64,000 nucleotides of DNA from Apostichopus japonicus (GCF_037975245.1 NC_092580.1:34505001-34569000), one strand, 5' to 3'; positions 34,725 through 47,964 are shown, numbered from the stretch's first letter. The notes: generated from the sequence alone by a model not told the origin. Program-made: numbers and translations.

Positions 34725-34930
34725 GAAGCCTGTAGGCAAACTATCTAAGCGAAGCGCCACCATGAATTGGCGCGAAGCGTACAAGAAAAATTTTGGCCGA
34801 AAATGCCTCCCAGATCGCTGGAAATGACACTTCCCAGGCCTTGTAAGCTGCATCTAAGCATTGTCTATTTTGAAATTACTAGCGATGTCATAAAGAAAAT
34901 TTGCTCGGGGGGGGGCGGTCGCCCCCTTCC
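34725..34930 (+). repeat. Interspersed 'ggcgcgta' repeat, second forward copy
   Basis: Shares atctaagcg(a/g)agcgccacca with 33530 and, further on, ccaggccttgtaagctgcat, which recurs inverted near 37255-37280. Ends at a G-run. A shorter or composite copy of the same family. Confidence 0.6.
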
Positions 34931-35109
34931 CGAAATGCGTTATGTTCCCCGACGACTCGGTCGAGTTCAAGTACATTAGTGAGAGAGGAAAAACGGAAAC
35001 GTCAAAAATGGAGTTGTCGGGGTAAGGGGTAGGGTGAGGCCCACACCCCCTCCGTAATCCTTGATCTGTCACTGGCTACCCTGTGTATATAATAGGGATC
35101 TTTCTCTTC

Positions 35110-35285
35110 CCGAGGTCTTGGCTATCTTCTACTCCCTCCTTTTCTCCTTTTCTCTCTTTTTTCTTTTTCTTTTCCCTTCCTTCCTCTCCTCCTTTTCTTT
35201 TTTCCCCTCCTTTTCCCTTTTTTCTTCTCTCTTTTTTCTCTCCTCTTTTCCTTACCCGGGGGGCGCGCGCCCCCAACGCCCCCCC
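35110..35285. repeat. Polypyrimidine tract joined to a G/C-tract terminus
   Basis: About 135 bases of almost pure T/C on the plus strand (35110-35250), then cccggggggcgcgcgccccc and ctggatacgcacctgg, a terminus like that at 33483 in inverse. The overlapping frames are low-complexity artefacts. Confidence 0.7.
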
Positions 35286-35394
35286 CTGGATACGCACCTG
35301 GTATGAGTGTAAGTATACATACAATCATACGATCCACATCGATATGGGTTCACTGGGTTTCCATTTGGCCTGTTTCCTACAAGATTTTTAACCG

Positions 35395-36010
35395 CAGGCG
35401 CGTAGCCAAGGAGGTGGGGGGGGGGGGAGACCGCCCTCCCCTTGAGCATATATATATTTTTTTCAAGATATCGAAGTTTTATAGCCGTTATAAGAGGTTT
35501 TAATATTTGTACACCAATAATTTAACTGTGTCTGAATTTTCGAAAATTCCCTGACCAACATTCTTCATCATTACTTCCCTCTACTCGTGCAATTTTGACC
35601 GGTCTGTTAGGGGTTGAAGGGGGCTTTTCTATATTGGTTGTCCATAGATGAAATTTTGTGCAACATTGTGGGTATGTTTTGAAGTGAAGTTATTATTCAA
35701 ATTCTGAACAAATAATGGGCTTAAAATCTTGAAAAGTGGGCCTGACAGGTATTGTATTGAATTACCTACAAAAGCAATGATCTACAGGAGATGCGATGAG
35801 GTCGAACATGATGTGTGACTGGTGACAATCTTCAAAAAGGTTATGGATGGAAAAAAAACTATTGGAAAAAACTTGGTTCTCAAGCCAACCAATGGTGGCG
35901 CTCCGCATTGATAGTAATTCGCGCCCCCCCCCCAGATTAGAAAATCCTGCTACGCGCAGCACCCAAGCAAATGTCCCCCCCCCCCCAATATTTGAAACAA
36001 ATCGCCGCCC
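35395..36010 (-). repeat. Interspersed 'ggcgcgta' repeat, inverted copy
   Basis: On the minus strand it matches the body of 33483-34075: tttgaagattgtcaccagtc, the tcgacctcat block and the gcaaccttca-like far part. With that copy it forms a large inverted repeat with a spacer of about 1.4 kb. Its outer part adjoins another terminus (aggcgcgtagccaagg at 35396). Confidence 0.7.
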
Positions 36011-37129
36011 CTGTGTTTGCGTGTGTGTTTTCTCTTTTTGCTAGGCTCATGCATTCGCTAATTCATTTCAAGTTTACCAGTAAGGATATCGAACAATGTC
36101 ACCATGTACCACTGGGTTAGCTTATCTAAAAGACGTGGATTAACATAGTTTGACGATCACTTTCAACCACAGAAAGTTCGCGAAGGGCCAGAGGGAGGGG
36201 AGCAAGAGCACTTCGTCATGCAGGTGCCCCCCCCCCCTCCCCTCCCCATCCCGCTCACCTTATCATTCTCTTGCCTTCAAATTGGTGAGAGAAGGATATG
36301 AAGAAAATGGCTGCAAAACATAAAAATAGATAAAAAGGCAAAGCTAGATAATTAAGTTTTTCATGTATTAAAGGTAAGTCGTTCCACCCAACAGTGTTGT
36401 AAAAATTTGGCATATTTTGGTACGCAGTTTCAGCCGGAGTACCCTCCTATAATCTGGCAACATTGTAACTGTCTGTTCTACACGGTCACTGTATAGTACG
36501 GAAGCGCACAACGACCACATTCACAAACAAATTTTATAAAACAGACCAAAAGAGACCATGTTACTGACTTTTAAGGCTGCAAAAAACACTGAGATATTTT
36601 GCATGGCTGATGCCTTTCCGTCTTCCTCAAAGCAACACACAAGTAAGAAGACTGTTTGATGATTCGCTCCAAATCTCTCACACTGGATTACATGAAGAAT
36701 TACCACGCTCTTTGCCAAAATATTTCCGTGATATGAAAGGTTAAAAGGTTGCATTCAATTCCTATGTACCGTTTTTGAGATATTGACAGTTGAAGTTATC
36801 TGATATTCTACCAAAGTGAACTTGAAGCAAACAGGTGTAATGTCATAGTTGCACACTGACAAATAATGTTTTGTTTTTCCTTTATTTTTCAGTCTATTGA
36901 TTTGACCTTGGATTGGATATGGTTACTAGTTTGTCTAAAGGGGATGAGAAGTTGATAAAATACCAATACCTATTGTACATTCACATTATGGATGCATCCA
37001 ATTGTGGAGTATAAAATTAGACGTAAATTTTATAGGAAAACAAAGCATTATGTATCAGTGTGCAACAATGATGTCACACCTGTTTGCTCCAAGTTCACTT
37101 TTGGTACGTAAGGTGGCAACTTCAACCAG

Positions 37130-37320
37130 GCGCGTAGCCAAGGGGGGGGGGCCGAAGGAGGCAGCCGCCCCCCCCCCCTTGAGCATATTTTTTATTTTAT
37201 ATTTTTTAATGTTTCTATGATATCGCTAGTATTTTCAAAAGAGAAAATGCTAAGATGCAGCTTACAAGGCCTGGGAAGTGCCATTTCCTGCTATCTGGGA
37301 GGCATTTTCAGCCAAAATTT
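37130..37320 (-). repeat. Interspersed 'ggcgcgta' repeat, short copy
   Basis: Starts aggcgcgtagccaagg with a G-run, C-run and cttgagcatat as at 35396-35450. It then carries gcttacaaggcctgggaagt, the inverse of 34840. Confidence 0.65.
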
Positions 37321-38335
37321 TCAACTGTCAATATCACAGAACGGTATTCTTCTTCATCCGAGAATAAAATTGGCGTCCCACAAGGATGCCCCTATCAGCC
37401 TGATTATTCACAATTTATACTGATGAAATTCGTTCAAACTCCCACTGCTCTGTTGTTAAATATGCTGATGACACTGCCTTAAATATTGTCATATCTCTAA
37501 ACGTGGCACATCGCCAAGATCAACGAGATGATCAATATTTTATTATGAAAGTTGTCAATACGTGTGACGAGAAGAATAGGCTTCTTAATCCAAAGAAATT
37601 AAAAGAAATGATATTTCAAAATATGGACAATTAAACATAAATGTTTAATAGAAACAAAAGAGGAGAAAACGCTGAGTCAAGGTTCATTTGTTGAGTGTAT
37701 TCCCCAAAAAATGCACTTAGGAGTCTGTACCGATAATAATTTTACTAATCACATTTGAAATGCCTTAGCCCCCCCCCCCCCCTTTTTATACATGCCAGAA
37801 ACAAGGAGAGATTTATGAGTTTCCTAAAATATCTTTATACATGCCAGAGACAAGAAGAGAATTATGGTTTTCTAAAAATATTGTGGAAATATATTTTAAT
37901 TAGATTATTATATTCTTGAAGATAAGGTAAATGTTGCAGCCAAAAACGACTTTGTTAGACATACCGAAAATAAACATGCCTGTATCATACTTGACATAGT
38001 GAATTGACTTCCCTGTAAAATAAGACAAACTATTCAGTCTATTAAAGCCTGTAAGTACTCCAAGGTTTAGAATCTCACTTTTTAAAAATTCCTTTATTTA
38101 TAGAGGTGCACTTTTAACTCAAAATTATAAATACTTCTTTATAATCATTTGAAGCAATTTAATATTCATACCTTCCTATAACTTTTATTTTCCTGTAATC
38201 TGTCTCTGTTCTAATCACATTAGTTAATTAATTCTTTGTTTTTTCATATGGACATATAATTGATCATATTTATAAATGTTTGTGTAATTTATACTGGAAT
38301 AAAGAAATTGTAATTGAATTGAAATACAGGCAAGG
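37320..38335 (+). mobile_element. Non-LTR retrotransposon remnant (RT core and 3' end)
   Basis: Plus-strand pieces in shifted frames give IGVPQGCP, KYADDTALNIV (the RT catalytic YADD box), NPKKLKEMIF and MHLGVCTDNNFTNHI, the order expected for a LINE reverse transcriptase. Several stops and frameshifts make it dead. The 3' end near 38330 has an aattgaattgaa tail. A local ~60-bp duplication lies at 37780-37870. Confidence 0.75.
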
Positions 38336-38339
38336 TTGT

Positions 38340-39430
38340 ATTAATAACAACCGGTATATTTATGTGTGGGTTTAAAAGGGGTGTACATCCCTGGATTCAT
38401 GCCTAAGGGCGTGAGACGGACCTTCAACGAAACAGATTTCACAATCTGAGAGGATATAATCAACATTAGTTTACAGTAATATTTTTAATTTAATAATTTA
38501 GGTCATTTGCCAACGATGTTACTCGAAATTGGGCTCGGTCGGACGGCATGAGCTCTGTTGGGATATTTAGGGTTAGAACCAGTTTCGTGACAAATAAACT
38601 CATGAGTCACCAGGGTGTAGAGCATTGTTTTATAAACTATAATAACGCAACCCAAGCATATTCTTATAACTTCATGTGAACAAGAAACCAACCTTGAATG
38701 TCATTGAACACCATTCTTCCTTGACAAATTTGTATTGACGTATGTAAGCAAGTTTTTTGAGACCATTAAAGTTTTATCGTTTCCCTATTGGTAATGGTAT
38801 ATGTATTATAGACTAAATAGTCCAGTCACTTTAGTGTCATTTCTCAAAAGAATGATCAAGAGATGCTGCTTTCTCAGACAATTGAACTGTCTTCATTAAA
38901 TTAGAAATGTCTCCCTCACATTTTGATGGCTGCATCTAACGTGTTGTTCGTGGTTATGATTGAGTCCATCTTACGGCAGCGTATACTTCATGTAGTTGCC
39001 CCATTGACTTACACAGCACGGTCAAAGTAACAAGGTCTCTTAGCCCTTGTGGAAGTTCCTCAGTAGTGAATCATTTCCTTACGCTGCTGTTGGAAGGCCT
39101 TAAGTAATCCAACATTACATCATTTTATGTAATGTTCGCACCACATCTAGGCCTATATTTACATATAGGCCTATACTTCCATTGTTTTACTCTGCCGACA
39201 TATAAGCCACAAAAAAACAGGTCCTTTTTCGAAAAAGATGTTTTTCTGTTGATCGTTTGCACTTTTCCTGCTAAAGACTCTACATGGAGTATATGCGCTC
39301 CAATTTGAGGAAGGTTAGAGTAGAGCTGTTGTGATATGAAAAACCTGGACCGAGTCTTGCTACTTAAAGTGTCACACACTATACAGTGATCTTCAGGCAA
39401 GTGATTCACTAAAATAGCAAACATCCCGTT
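38340..39430. other. Intergenic, no recognised feature
   Basis: No domain-bearing frame, tandem array or element terminus was found. Confidence 0.4.
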
Positions 39431-39434
39431 CGAT

Positions 39435-39572
39435 CTACATCACGGCTTTCTCCTTCCACAGTTTAATGACCGATTTCAAGCTGTTGGAACTCATCAGGCG
39501 AAGGTAGGAATCAAACCCCGGACCTTTGTGTCACAGACCGAAGTCCGTACCACTCGACCATAGTGGTTCTAC
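39435..39572 (-). repeat. tRNA-derived SINE
   Basis: The minus strand has a Ser/Leu-type A box (TGGTCGAGTGG) and a B box (GGTTTGATTCC) in a T arm. A non-tRNA tail follows that begins CGCCTGATGAGTTCCAACAG and then has gaaatcgg. The acceptor stem is not convincing, so this is a SINE head rather than a tRNA gene. Confidence 0.7.
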
Positions 39573-39728
39573 TGGTGTGTGAATGCGTATAAACTGGCTT
39601 TGTTTAACTGTCAATGAGGGCATATTACTCAAGTGGTATTATACTGCCGTGTTGATTTTTTTTTATAAATTTAATATATCACTGCCAACCACTTTGTATA
39701 CATTCATTATATTTATTCATCATTGGTA

Positions 39729-39765
39729 TATATGTGTATATATATAATATATATATACACATATA
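39729..39765. repeat. Perfect 37-nt AT-rich palindrome
   Basis: 18-bp arms (tatgtgtatatatata..) around a single central base. It could extrude as a cruciform. Confidence 0.85.
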
Positions 39766-39769
39766 AAGG

Positions 39770-40900
39770 ATTAATTATTGTATAAACATCAGATAGTATG
39801 ACGTGTGGGGAAGTGAATTCATTGCAATCGAAAGTTTGAATATTTTCAATCAAACAAATTGAGAGTAAGCAACTCATTCTATCTAACCGTCCCACAAATA
39901 TAAATGCAAAGCAATGTGGTAGGTAAGCTTTAATTAATTAATAGGCAAGATATTCAATAACCAAGAGATACCAGTAATTAAAGGAATCGGGTCTTCATAT
40001 ATGGCATCTATGCTCCAACAGAACGAATTGCACAGAATAACAAGTATAACAAAATTGAAGGGAAAAAAACATTCACGCGAGGGCAACTTAAAGTGAGAAG
40101 ATTTCATAGTTTTTCACCCTCAATTAAATAAAATATAGGAAAAACCTTGATAATGAAATCAACGACGCCACTAGGTTACGTAACTTTTCAAAGGGTTTAC
40201 GAATGAAAAATGAAAACAAAGGAAAAAACACTGTGTTATATATACGATGACCAGAAAAGTACAAATGCTATAAAATTACTGAAAAAGGGGATACATATTT
40301 TCGATTCAAATTATATTCTCCAAACAACAAAGAAAGATGTAAGTCTCTTGAAGAGGATTCACGATTTCAAAGTAAATAACTCAGCAGGACCGACTGTAGC
40401 GAGGACTATCCTGGTGTGCGGCAAACGTTTTCCTGGGCAGGGCGAAGTGAGGAACGGTAATCTACAAGCTGGGAAGCTGGTTACGCTATGACGCAAAGAT
40501 CAAAGCCACTGTGGCGTTACTGGATGGAAGATGAAAGAATATTTAATCCTTGTTACTGAGTGGACTGTGCCGGTATCTCTATTAAAGCCGATAGATCTTT
40601 TGAAGAGATTAAATATTAAGAGACACCGGCAAATAACAACATTTTCTCTTAAAAAAAAACAAGAAGAAATGCTCAAGATTAAATGTAAAAGTCTCCGTTC
40701 TTTTCCTTTGACCGAGCTCAAGATAAATCGTTTGACTTTTTGAACCCAGGAAGGGCGCTTGTCATCTATAGGACGGGTCAAAAGTCCACAAAATAAAACT
40801 CAGCCAAGTGAAAAGCTAACCTTTTGTGCTAACTTAGGTTACATATTTTGTCATTTAACTACCTTTTGTGCTATCTTAGTTTACATGTTTTGCCATATAA
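39770..40900. other. Intergenic, no recognised feature
   Basis: Contains 93-codon frames on both strands (40210-40491 plus, 40500-40781 minus) without recognisable motifs. The complementary pieces ccggtatctctatt and aatattaagagacaccgg (40569-40629) form an imperfect hairpin. Confidence 0.4.
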
Positions 40901-40904
40901 CCAT

Positions 40905-41040
40905 AAACCCATCTGTCAGCCCTCGCTGCGTAATCTTTCTGTTTCACGCAGGAATTTCTAAAAAGCCTTTAAATCACCTTCAGTCCTCCCGAGTTTTAGA
41001 ACATCAGTAGTTTATTTCATTCCCTTCCTAGCATCCATTT
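40905..41040 (+). repeat. Interspersed repeat, pair member 2
   Basis: Resembles 32590-32725 in the same orientation, with many substitutions. Non-coding. Confidence 0.6.
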
Positions 41041-41675
41041 GACTGTGGTCACAAAAGGATTCATTTTTAATTGACTATATCTCAACTCAGTACACTCTCA
41101 TCATCAAGTTCATGAAACGACTAAGTAATACTAAAGATACTAAATACTTACGCTGAGAACAAATTTGACTATTTCTTAGATTTTATTATAAACTCTCTCT
41201 CTCTTAGTGTTTCCTATATTGTGCAACCAAATAAACAAACAAGCATCAAACTGTGAAATGAATTTTATGAATAACTCATGTAGATATTTTAATTTAGCCG
41301 TCACCTTAATTAAAGCTCAACGGATCTTCCCACAGCATAGTATATGCTGTTAATGTGCCCCTTGGCTCGTTTCAAATGAAATTGTTAATGGTAGGTAATT
41401 AGGCATATACATAAATTTGTTCTGTTGGGTGTCTAAATTTATCATTAATGCAAGAAATGGTCTAAATATAGCTAAATTATTCCACTTGGTATATGGTTAC
41501 CGTAGATATTACTTATTAGTTGAAATACTTCCATATGTATATAATTGCGGTCTGCTTTATTATGCGGCATATCTAATACGCATCTTAGTATAAAGGGAAA
41601 ACTGATTCATGTAAATTATGTAAATGACGAAAACCTTGGGCGGATATAGGTTAATAAAAAAGGGGTGTATGGCAT
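41041..41675. other. Intergenic, no recognised feature
   Basis: AT-rich sequence; nothing was recognised. Confidence 0.4.
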
Positions 41676-41679
41676 CATT

Positions 41680-42150
41680 GGAGCCTGTTCCATATTGGGT
41701 GTGGGCCAGTGGGCCACTGCATTTACGGTTGTGGGTGTGGGGTGGATGTGACAATGGGTTCGTTGAAGCCTATTCCATATTGGGTGTGGGCCAGTGGGCC
41801 ACTGCATATAGGGGTGTGGGGTGGATGTGGCGCTGACTTCGTTGGAGCCTATTCCATATTAGGTGTCGGCCACTGCATATAGGGTTGTGGGTGTGGGGTG
41901 GATGTGACACTGAGTTTGTTGAAGCTTATTCCATATTAGGTGTGGGCCACTGCATATAGGGGTGTGGGGTAAGCAGTGTATGGCACTGAGTTCGTTGAAA
42001 CCTATTCCATATTAGGTGTGGGCCACTGCATATAGGGTTGTGGGTGTGGGGTGGATGTGCTACCGAGACCGTTGGAGCCTATTCCATATTGGGTGTAGGC
42101 CACTGCATATAGGGGTGTGGGTGTGGGCACTGCATATAGGGGTGTGGGGT
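41680..42150. repeat. ~70-85-bp minisatellite
   Basis: Six variable copies of a unit with ttggagcctattccatattg, gggtgtgggcca and ctgcatataggggtgtgggg. Copies differ by internal deletions. The strong G/T strand bias (gggtgtgggg) could favour unusual structures. Confidence 0.9.
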
Positions 42151-42154
42151 AAGG

Positions 42155-44850
42155 CGTGGATTATCGTTTTGATGAGATATAGTGTACCATGTTGAACGTT
42201 GATGAGCGTTTTGCATGTAGCAAGGAGTCAAAGCGGTATGTTTTAGACGAATTATGCAATTGTTGGTCATTTTCAGACTTATACCTGTTAAACTGGTTAG
42301 TGTTTCTCTACAATTATTCGATTCGATTATTACCAAAGAGTAACGCACTCATTTAACTGAACTATTGAATATACGATGACACATTTCAAGCCTAAGCAGC
42401 ATTTTCCCATAGTTGCCTAATTCGCTATAGGAGTAAATGCACCTGAATAATTTCTTTGATAAGTTGTTCTCATGTTATTTTGCACACAAACACACAAACA
42501 TCAAGGCAGACTCCCATTGCTTCAGTACAGTCATGAAGCCACGAACCATATCATAATCTCATGATATCAAAGTACATTGATAAGTTTGGTTTAACACTAC
42601 TGATGAGCAGCCTATATAAATGATTGATTACAATCTCCATGCTAACAAACTAATCCTGATTCCCATTTCAATTAAGAAACGTTTCTATTACTACTGCATG
42701 CCTCAATGATATATTGTTACAAATCCCACCCCCCCCCCCAAGCTCCCTCTGGAACAGAGCCTATGAGCCGAGGTTAAAGGGGTATTTACCTCCACTCCCA
42801 ATAATATTTATAAAAGAAAATAGCCCCCCCCCTCCCTAAAAAAAGAGATAGGGGTTGTCAAAACAAAGGAATAAGAACAAAAGAAAGAAAATGCAGCTTG
42901 ACCCCCCCCCCCCCACCCCATCGGCATGCTCATATACACACAGCCAATAACGTCGGACATCTTCAATATGAAAATGAAGCCTCTGTATTAGTATAAAATT
43001 ACCAATATTTTAGCGGTCACTTTATACATCCTCTCTGACAACATGTGACAGTCAGTAACTTTATCTTTCCGGGCAATTTTTTGTACAGTCATCCATGTAT
43101 AGAGAGGATATATGTTTCGAAGATGAGGAAGACGGGGGGGGGGGGAGGTGGTCAGGGTGGATATCTTCCAAATATAGTGGGGGTGGGAGGTCAAGAAAAA
43201 TGATAGAATCAGCAGAGTTATGGCGGTAGACGTAAGTAAATGATAGTCAATTGAAATCAGAGCGGTGGCAGTACCAAACATATTTTCTTGAGAGGGGTAT
43301 TTGCAACCCCCTCTACCACCCCTCTCCCTTCTGGGCCACGGCTCTTGGATATTTGCCCTTTTCTCTGATGTATGGCATAACGTATACAGCTATAGACGTC
43401 GGTTATAAGTCATTCCCATCGAATAGTGTTGGTGTAGAAAATAAGGTTAATACTTCCTTCCCTGTCTTTCGTTTGCCTGCAGCTTTGTAAACGACATGAA
43501 TTCCATTAAGCGACATGAACTACATAGATGTATACCCAACATGACACATACCAGATGCTGACAGTCAAACTATCACATGTCATAAGTTCCAATTTTCTCA
43601 TCTGAGTTATTTGACTTCCTTCCACGCTTTGTTGTAAAAGGTTGCAGGGTATAATGTAGCGTGGTGAAAGTTAATACAGCAAACCCTTGTTCACAGCCAC
43701 TCCCCTACCGTACACGTCATAACTTTCCTTAAAGTTAATTAAAAACTACCCTAGGAAGGTATTAATGTTTTGAATTGAAGAACGCAACGGGGGTGGGTAA
43801 CACCACGCAGTTATACATATTAATGTATCATTGTACGATAGAGCTGTAAATAATATGTAGACACGCTGACGATGTAGTGATGTCACCTTACAGACTACTT
43901 CTTATAGGCCCTTTATTGACTGTATACACTGTCTCTATAGGTTACGGGCTTCATATCCTTCTCAGGGATTTTAAAGAAATTCTGTTATATTTTAAATTAT
44001 CGAACACCGTCTTTGCTGCTATTATCTGTCCACTTTCGGTGATCGTTGATGTCAATAACTAGTTCGACTATATATGAGCCTCTGGAAATCTATTTGTTTG
44101 CCGCCATTTACTCACTTTCTTAAGTTATCGTCTTGTGAGTATGTGAGCAGAATAGACTGTCGATCTCATGTGGTTAGTTAGTCATGGTAACAGGCCACAT
44201 ATTTTCATCGTGTATTATTTTCTGACGTTTATGAACATTAATCAAGCATAATAGCTATTTGATCTGACGACAGTATGATACAAAGCATTAGCTTTTGTTT
44301 TATATATGCAGATGTAATCTTCGCGTGGATATACCATGATGACGTTTGCGATGAATCACGAAGATTCCTTCCAATTAGCATTGTGATTGATTCTTGTTAG
44401 CTGATGAGGACAATTCATTCAATATTCAATGATATCGTTTTGTTTGTAACATGGTATACCAGTGCAACAGTTTTGAGGTTTCCTCATCTTTAGCCTGTTA
44501 GTATTAAAGACAAATGTGTACAGCGATCATAATTTTGATCGTTTTTTGAATTTAAATTCGTTACACAACTTTTATTGTTATCTTATTCTGTGTGTGTCAG
44601 TATAGTAGCACCAAAAAGAAACCGAATAATAATACGTAGAGAACAGTTTATGAATAGGCTTCAGTTTTCTGGTTTGAATATTGATATAGCATATCACAGC
44701 ATGACTCAAAATAAAAATAACTAATGCAGTTGTAGTAAGTCTTGTTGCTTTGGTTACAATCATATAATAGGTAGGCATATATAATTTTCCTAAAGGTTAG
44801 CTAGCTTAACCAAGCCTTAATATAATTTCCATCAGAAGAACTGATAACCA
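42155..44850. other. Intergenic with C-run-rich patches
   Basis: C-runs at 42728-42740, 42823-42830 and 42902-42914, and G-runs at 43134-43146. No convincing gene was found; frames of up to 97 codons lack motifs. Confidence 0.4.
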
Positions 44851-44855
44851 GTGTT

Positions 44856-45100
<245 letters not shown>

Positions 45101-45102
45101 GA

Positions 45103-45515
45103 AATCTGTATAGCTGTATGAGGAGTATGCGGCAAATTTTCAAAGCCCGCAATAACAAGATCATTTCGAAAGCAAACCAGGAGACCAGGGAAATAACTTA
45201 CAACAGAATAAAGAGCTGTCCGGGGAATGTCTCGCCAATGATATAATCTACAAAGCAAAAGTCACTACTGGTCTGGCTAGTGGCTTCAAGGCAAGGTACA
45301 AACACTCAAAATCTTTCCACAACGAACGTTACCAAAAAGAAACTGAACCCTCAATACATATCTGGGACTTAAATGGAAAGAAAATCGATCACTCCATTTC
45401 TTGGGAAATCCTAAAGCACTCTAATACTCATAAGCTCAGCTCCGACCAGTGCAATTTATCTTTGGAAGGAAAGTTCCGACAAATGCTACAACTCATTCAA
45501 CAAGCGTAGCGAAAT
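45103..45515 (+). mobile_element. Penelope-like GIY-YIG endonuclease fragment
   Basis: Plus-strand translation from about 45215 to 45510 gives ECLANDIIYKAKVTTGLASG, FKARYKHSKSFHNERYQKET, SIHIWDLNGKKID and SISWEIL. It ends with a C..C-L region (SDQCNLSLEGKF) and a stop. This is the order of the GIY-YIG endonuclease of Penelope-like elements, with the T-G-L-A-S-G-F-K-R core kept. The canonical Y(I/V)G tyrosine region appears shortened and there is a frameshift near 45230. The RT is absent. It is a different lineage from the intron 5 element. Confidence 0.8.
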
Positions 45516-45539
45516 TGTGTCCTAATTTAGTCATGGCAA

Positions 45540-45815
45540 GCGTTCAAAGAAACCCTCTGACTGCACCCAAAGAAAACCCCCTGACCGCACTCAAAGAAAC
45601 CCCCTGACCGCACCCAACGGAAACCCCCTGACCGCACCCAAAGAAAAACCCCTGACCGCACCCAAATGAAACTCCCTGACCGTACCCAACGGAAACCCCC
45701 TGACCGCACCCAACGGAAACCCCTGACAGCACCCAAAGGAAACCCCCTGACCGTACCAAAAGGAAACCACCCGACCGAACCAAAAGGAAACCACCCGACC
45801 GAACCAAAAGGAAAT
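45540..45815. repeat. ~23-24-bp minisatellite
   Basis: About 12 copies of a unit around ggaaaccccctgaccgcacc + caaa. It directly follows the Penelope-like fragment. Confidence 0.93.
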
Positions 45816-45914
45816 AGTCGTCCTTGCAAGATTCAGTTGCCCGATGATCGCCGCAGTGAAAAAACTCAATGTGTGCGTGAAACTCTGAGTTGCAACGCGA
45901 TGGAAAAGCTTGTT

Positions 45915-46995
45915 TATCCACCCATCCATGTTACCATTCATCCATCCACCCATACACCCATCCACCCATCCACCCACCCACCCACCCACTCATCCATCCA
46001 TCCATCCATCCATTCATCAACCCATTCATCCATCCATCCATCCATCCATCCATCCATCCATCCATCCATTCATCAACCCATTCATCCATCCATTCATCCA
46101 TCCATCCACCAATCCACCCATCCATCCATCCATCCATCCATCCATCCATCCATCCATCCATCCATCCATCCATCCATCCATCCATCCATCCATCCATCCA
46201 TCCATCCATCCATCCATCCATCCATCCATCCATCCATCCATCCATCCATCCATCCATCCATCCATCCATCCATCCATCCATCCATCCATCCATCCATCCA
46301 CCCATCCATCCATCTATCCATCTACCCACCCATCCATCCATTCATCCACCGACCCATCCATCCATCCATCCATCCATTCATCAACCCATTCATCCATCCA
46401 TCCATCCATCCACCCATCCATCCATCCATCCACCCATCCACCCATCCACCCACCCACCCACCCACCATCCATCCATCTATCCACCCACCCACCCACCCAC
46501 CATCCATCCATCCATCCACCCATTCATCCATCCACCCACCCACCCATCCATCCATCCATCCACCCATCAACCCATTCATCCATCCACCCATTCATCCATC
46601 CATCCACCCATCCATCCATCCATTCATCCACTCATCCACCCATTCATCCATCCATCCGCCCACCCATCCATCCACCCATTCATCCATCCACCCACCCATC
46701 TATCCATCCATCCATCTATCCACCCATCCACCCATCCATCCATCCATCCATCCATCTACCCATCCATCCATTCATCCATCCATCCATCCACCGACCCATC
46801 CACCCATCCATTCATTCATCCATCCATCCATTCATCCACCCATTCATCCATCCATCCACCCACCCACCCACCCATCCATACACCCACCCATCCATCCATC
46901 CAACTATCCATCCATCCACCCATCCACCCATTCATCCACCCACCCACCCTTTCATACACCCACCAATCCATCCATCCACCCATCCATCCATCTGT
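45915..46995. repeat. (CCAT)n tetranucleotide array, 1.1 kb
   Basis: Long pure ccat runs (notably 46104-46300) mixed with ccac, tcat and tcaa variants. It is open in three plus frames and several minus frames (His-Pro-Ser-Ile and Met-Asp-Gly-Trp repeats), so the 378-451-codon frames are not genes. Confidence 0.97.
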
Positions 46996-47539
46996 TTACC
47001 TGCCCTTGTTTTCAGTATTAACTTAATAGTTCATATCTCCCAAGCCTTTCATCCTCTCTGTATTCGTCTCTTTAAGTCGGCTTGAGCTTATAACCGGCAC
47101 ATATTCTGTAGAAAGACATACATGAAGCATTATAGACTCATTTATCATTCGCATTCATCTTCGTGATAACATTTAAGAATTAATTCAAGATTCGTTGAGA
47201 ATTGCAAAGAGCATCGCGAAGTCAGTACTATGTGTAAACGGTCCCCAAATTGCTAAATTTCGAAGACCGTTTCATAAATGTATTCTCATTTCGTATAATC
47301 TTGTGTTAAGTTTCTTCGTTTTGTACTGTATTAATACTATACGAGATTTCATTATGTAGAAATACGTTGTTGATCATGTCTGCCACCAAACAATAGAGAC
47401 TTCTTGCCGATTTCCCTTCATAAATTATGTCAGTCAAGTGATGTTACTGCCCATTATTGAAATGAACAGTGTGTTACACACTCTTATGGCAAGCCAAATG
47501 TCCAATGATGAGATATTCCATGTTGTTTTGGCGGAAAAT

Positions 47540-47960
47540 ATCGATAAATAAACCTGGAAAATCAACCGATAATGCGAGTTTTTGACCGATAATCCTTTTA
47601 ATCGCAGATAAACTTCCATACTCAAATTCGAAAATGGATTTTTGGTAAACGAAAACCTCCGTTATCGGTCGAAAAACTTGGATTATCGGCGAAAAACCTG
47701 GATTATTGATCGTAAAACCTAGATTATCGTTCAAAATATCTGGATTATCAGCGACAAATTTAGATTTTGGGTTGAAATACTTGATCATCGTCGCAAAATT
47801 GGAAATCGGTTGAAAATCTTGGATTAGCGGCGATAGAATTGGATTTCCAAACATCTTGAAATGTCAGTCGAAATCTCGATTTTTGTTCTGATAATGCAGG
47901 TTGTTGAATGTGATTATCCAGGTTTCCCAGGCGACAATCCAATACATCAGCTGAAATGCC
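47540..47960. repeat. Degenerate ~21-22-bp repeat
   Basis: Many diverged copies of gaaaaacctggattatcggc, with alternating cgaaaatc/ttggattagcgg forms. The overlapping 126-codon minus frame follows the repeat and is probably not coding. Confidence 0.75.
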
Positions 47961-47964
47961 GCAG

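Noticed and set aside
35061-35391. Several Ser/Phe-rich plus and Lys/Arg/Gly-rich minus frames
   Set aside because: Low-complexity translation of a polypyrimidine tract.
39460-39500. CTGATGA...GAAA in the SINE tail as a hammerhead ribozyme
   Set aside because: The boxes are present, but the intervening bases do not form a stem II and the flanks do not pair as stem I.
45666-47085. Open frames of 378-451 codons rich in His-Pro-Ser-Ile
   Set aside because: They are translations of the CCAT array in three frames, with matching frames on the other strand; no gene structure.
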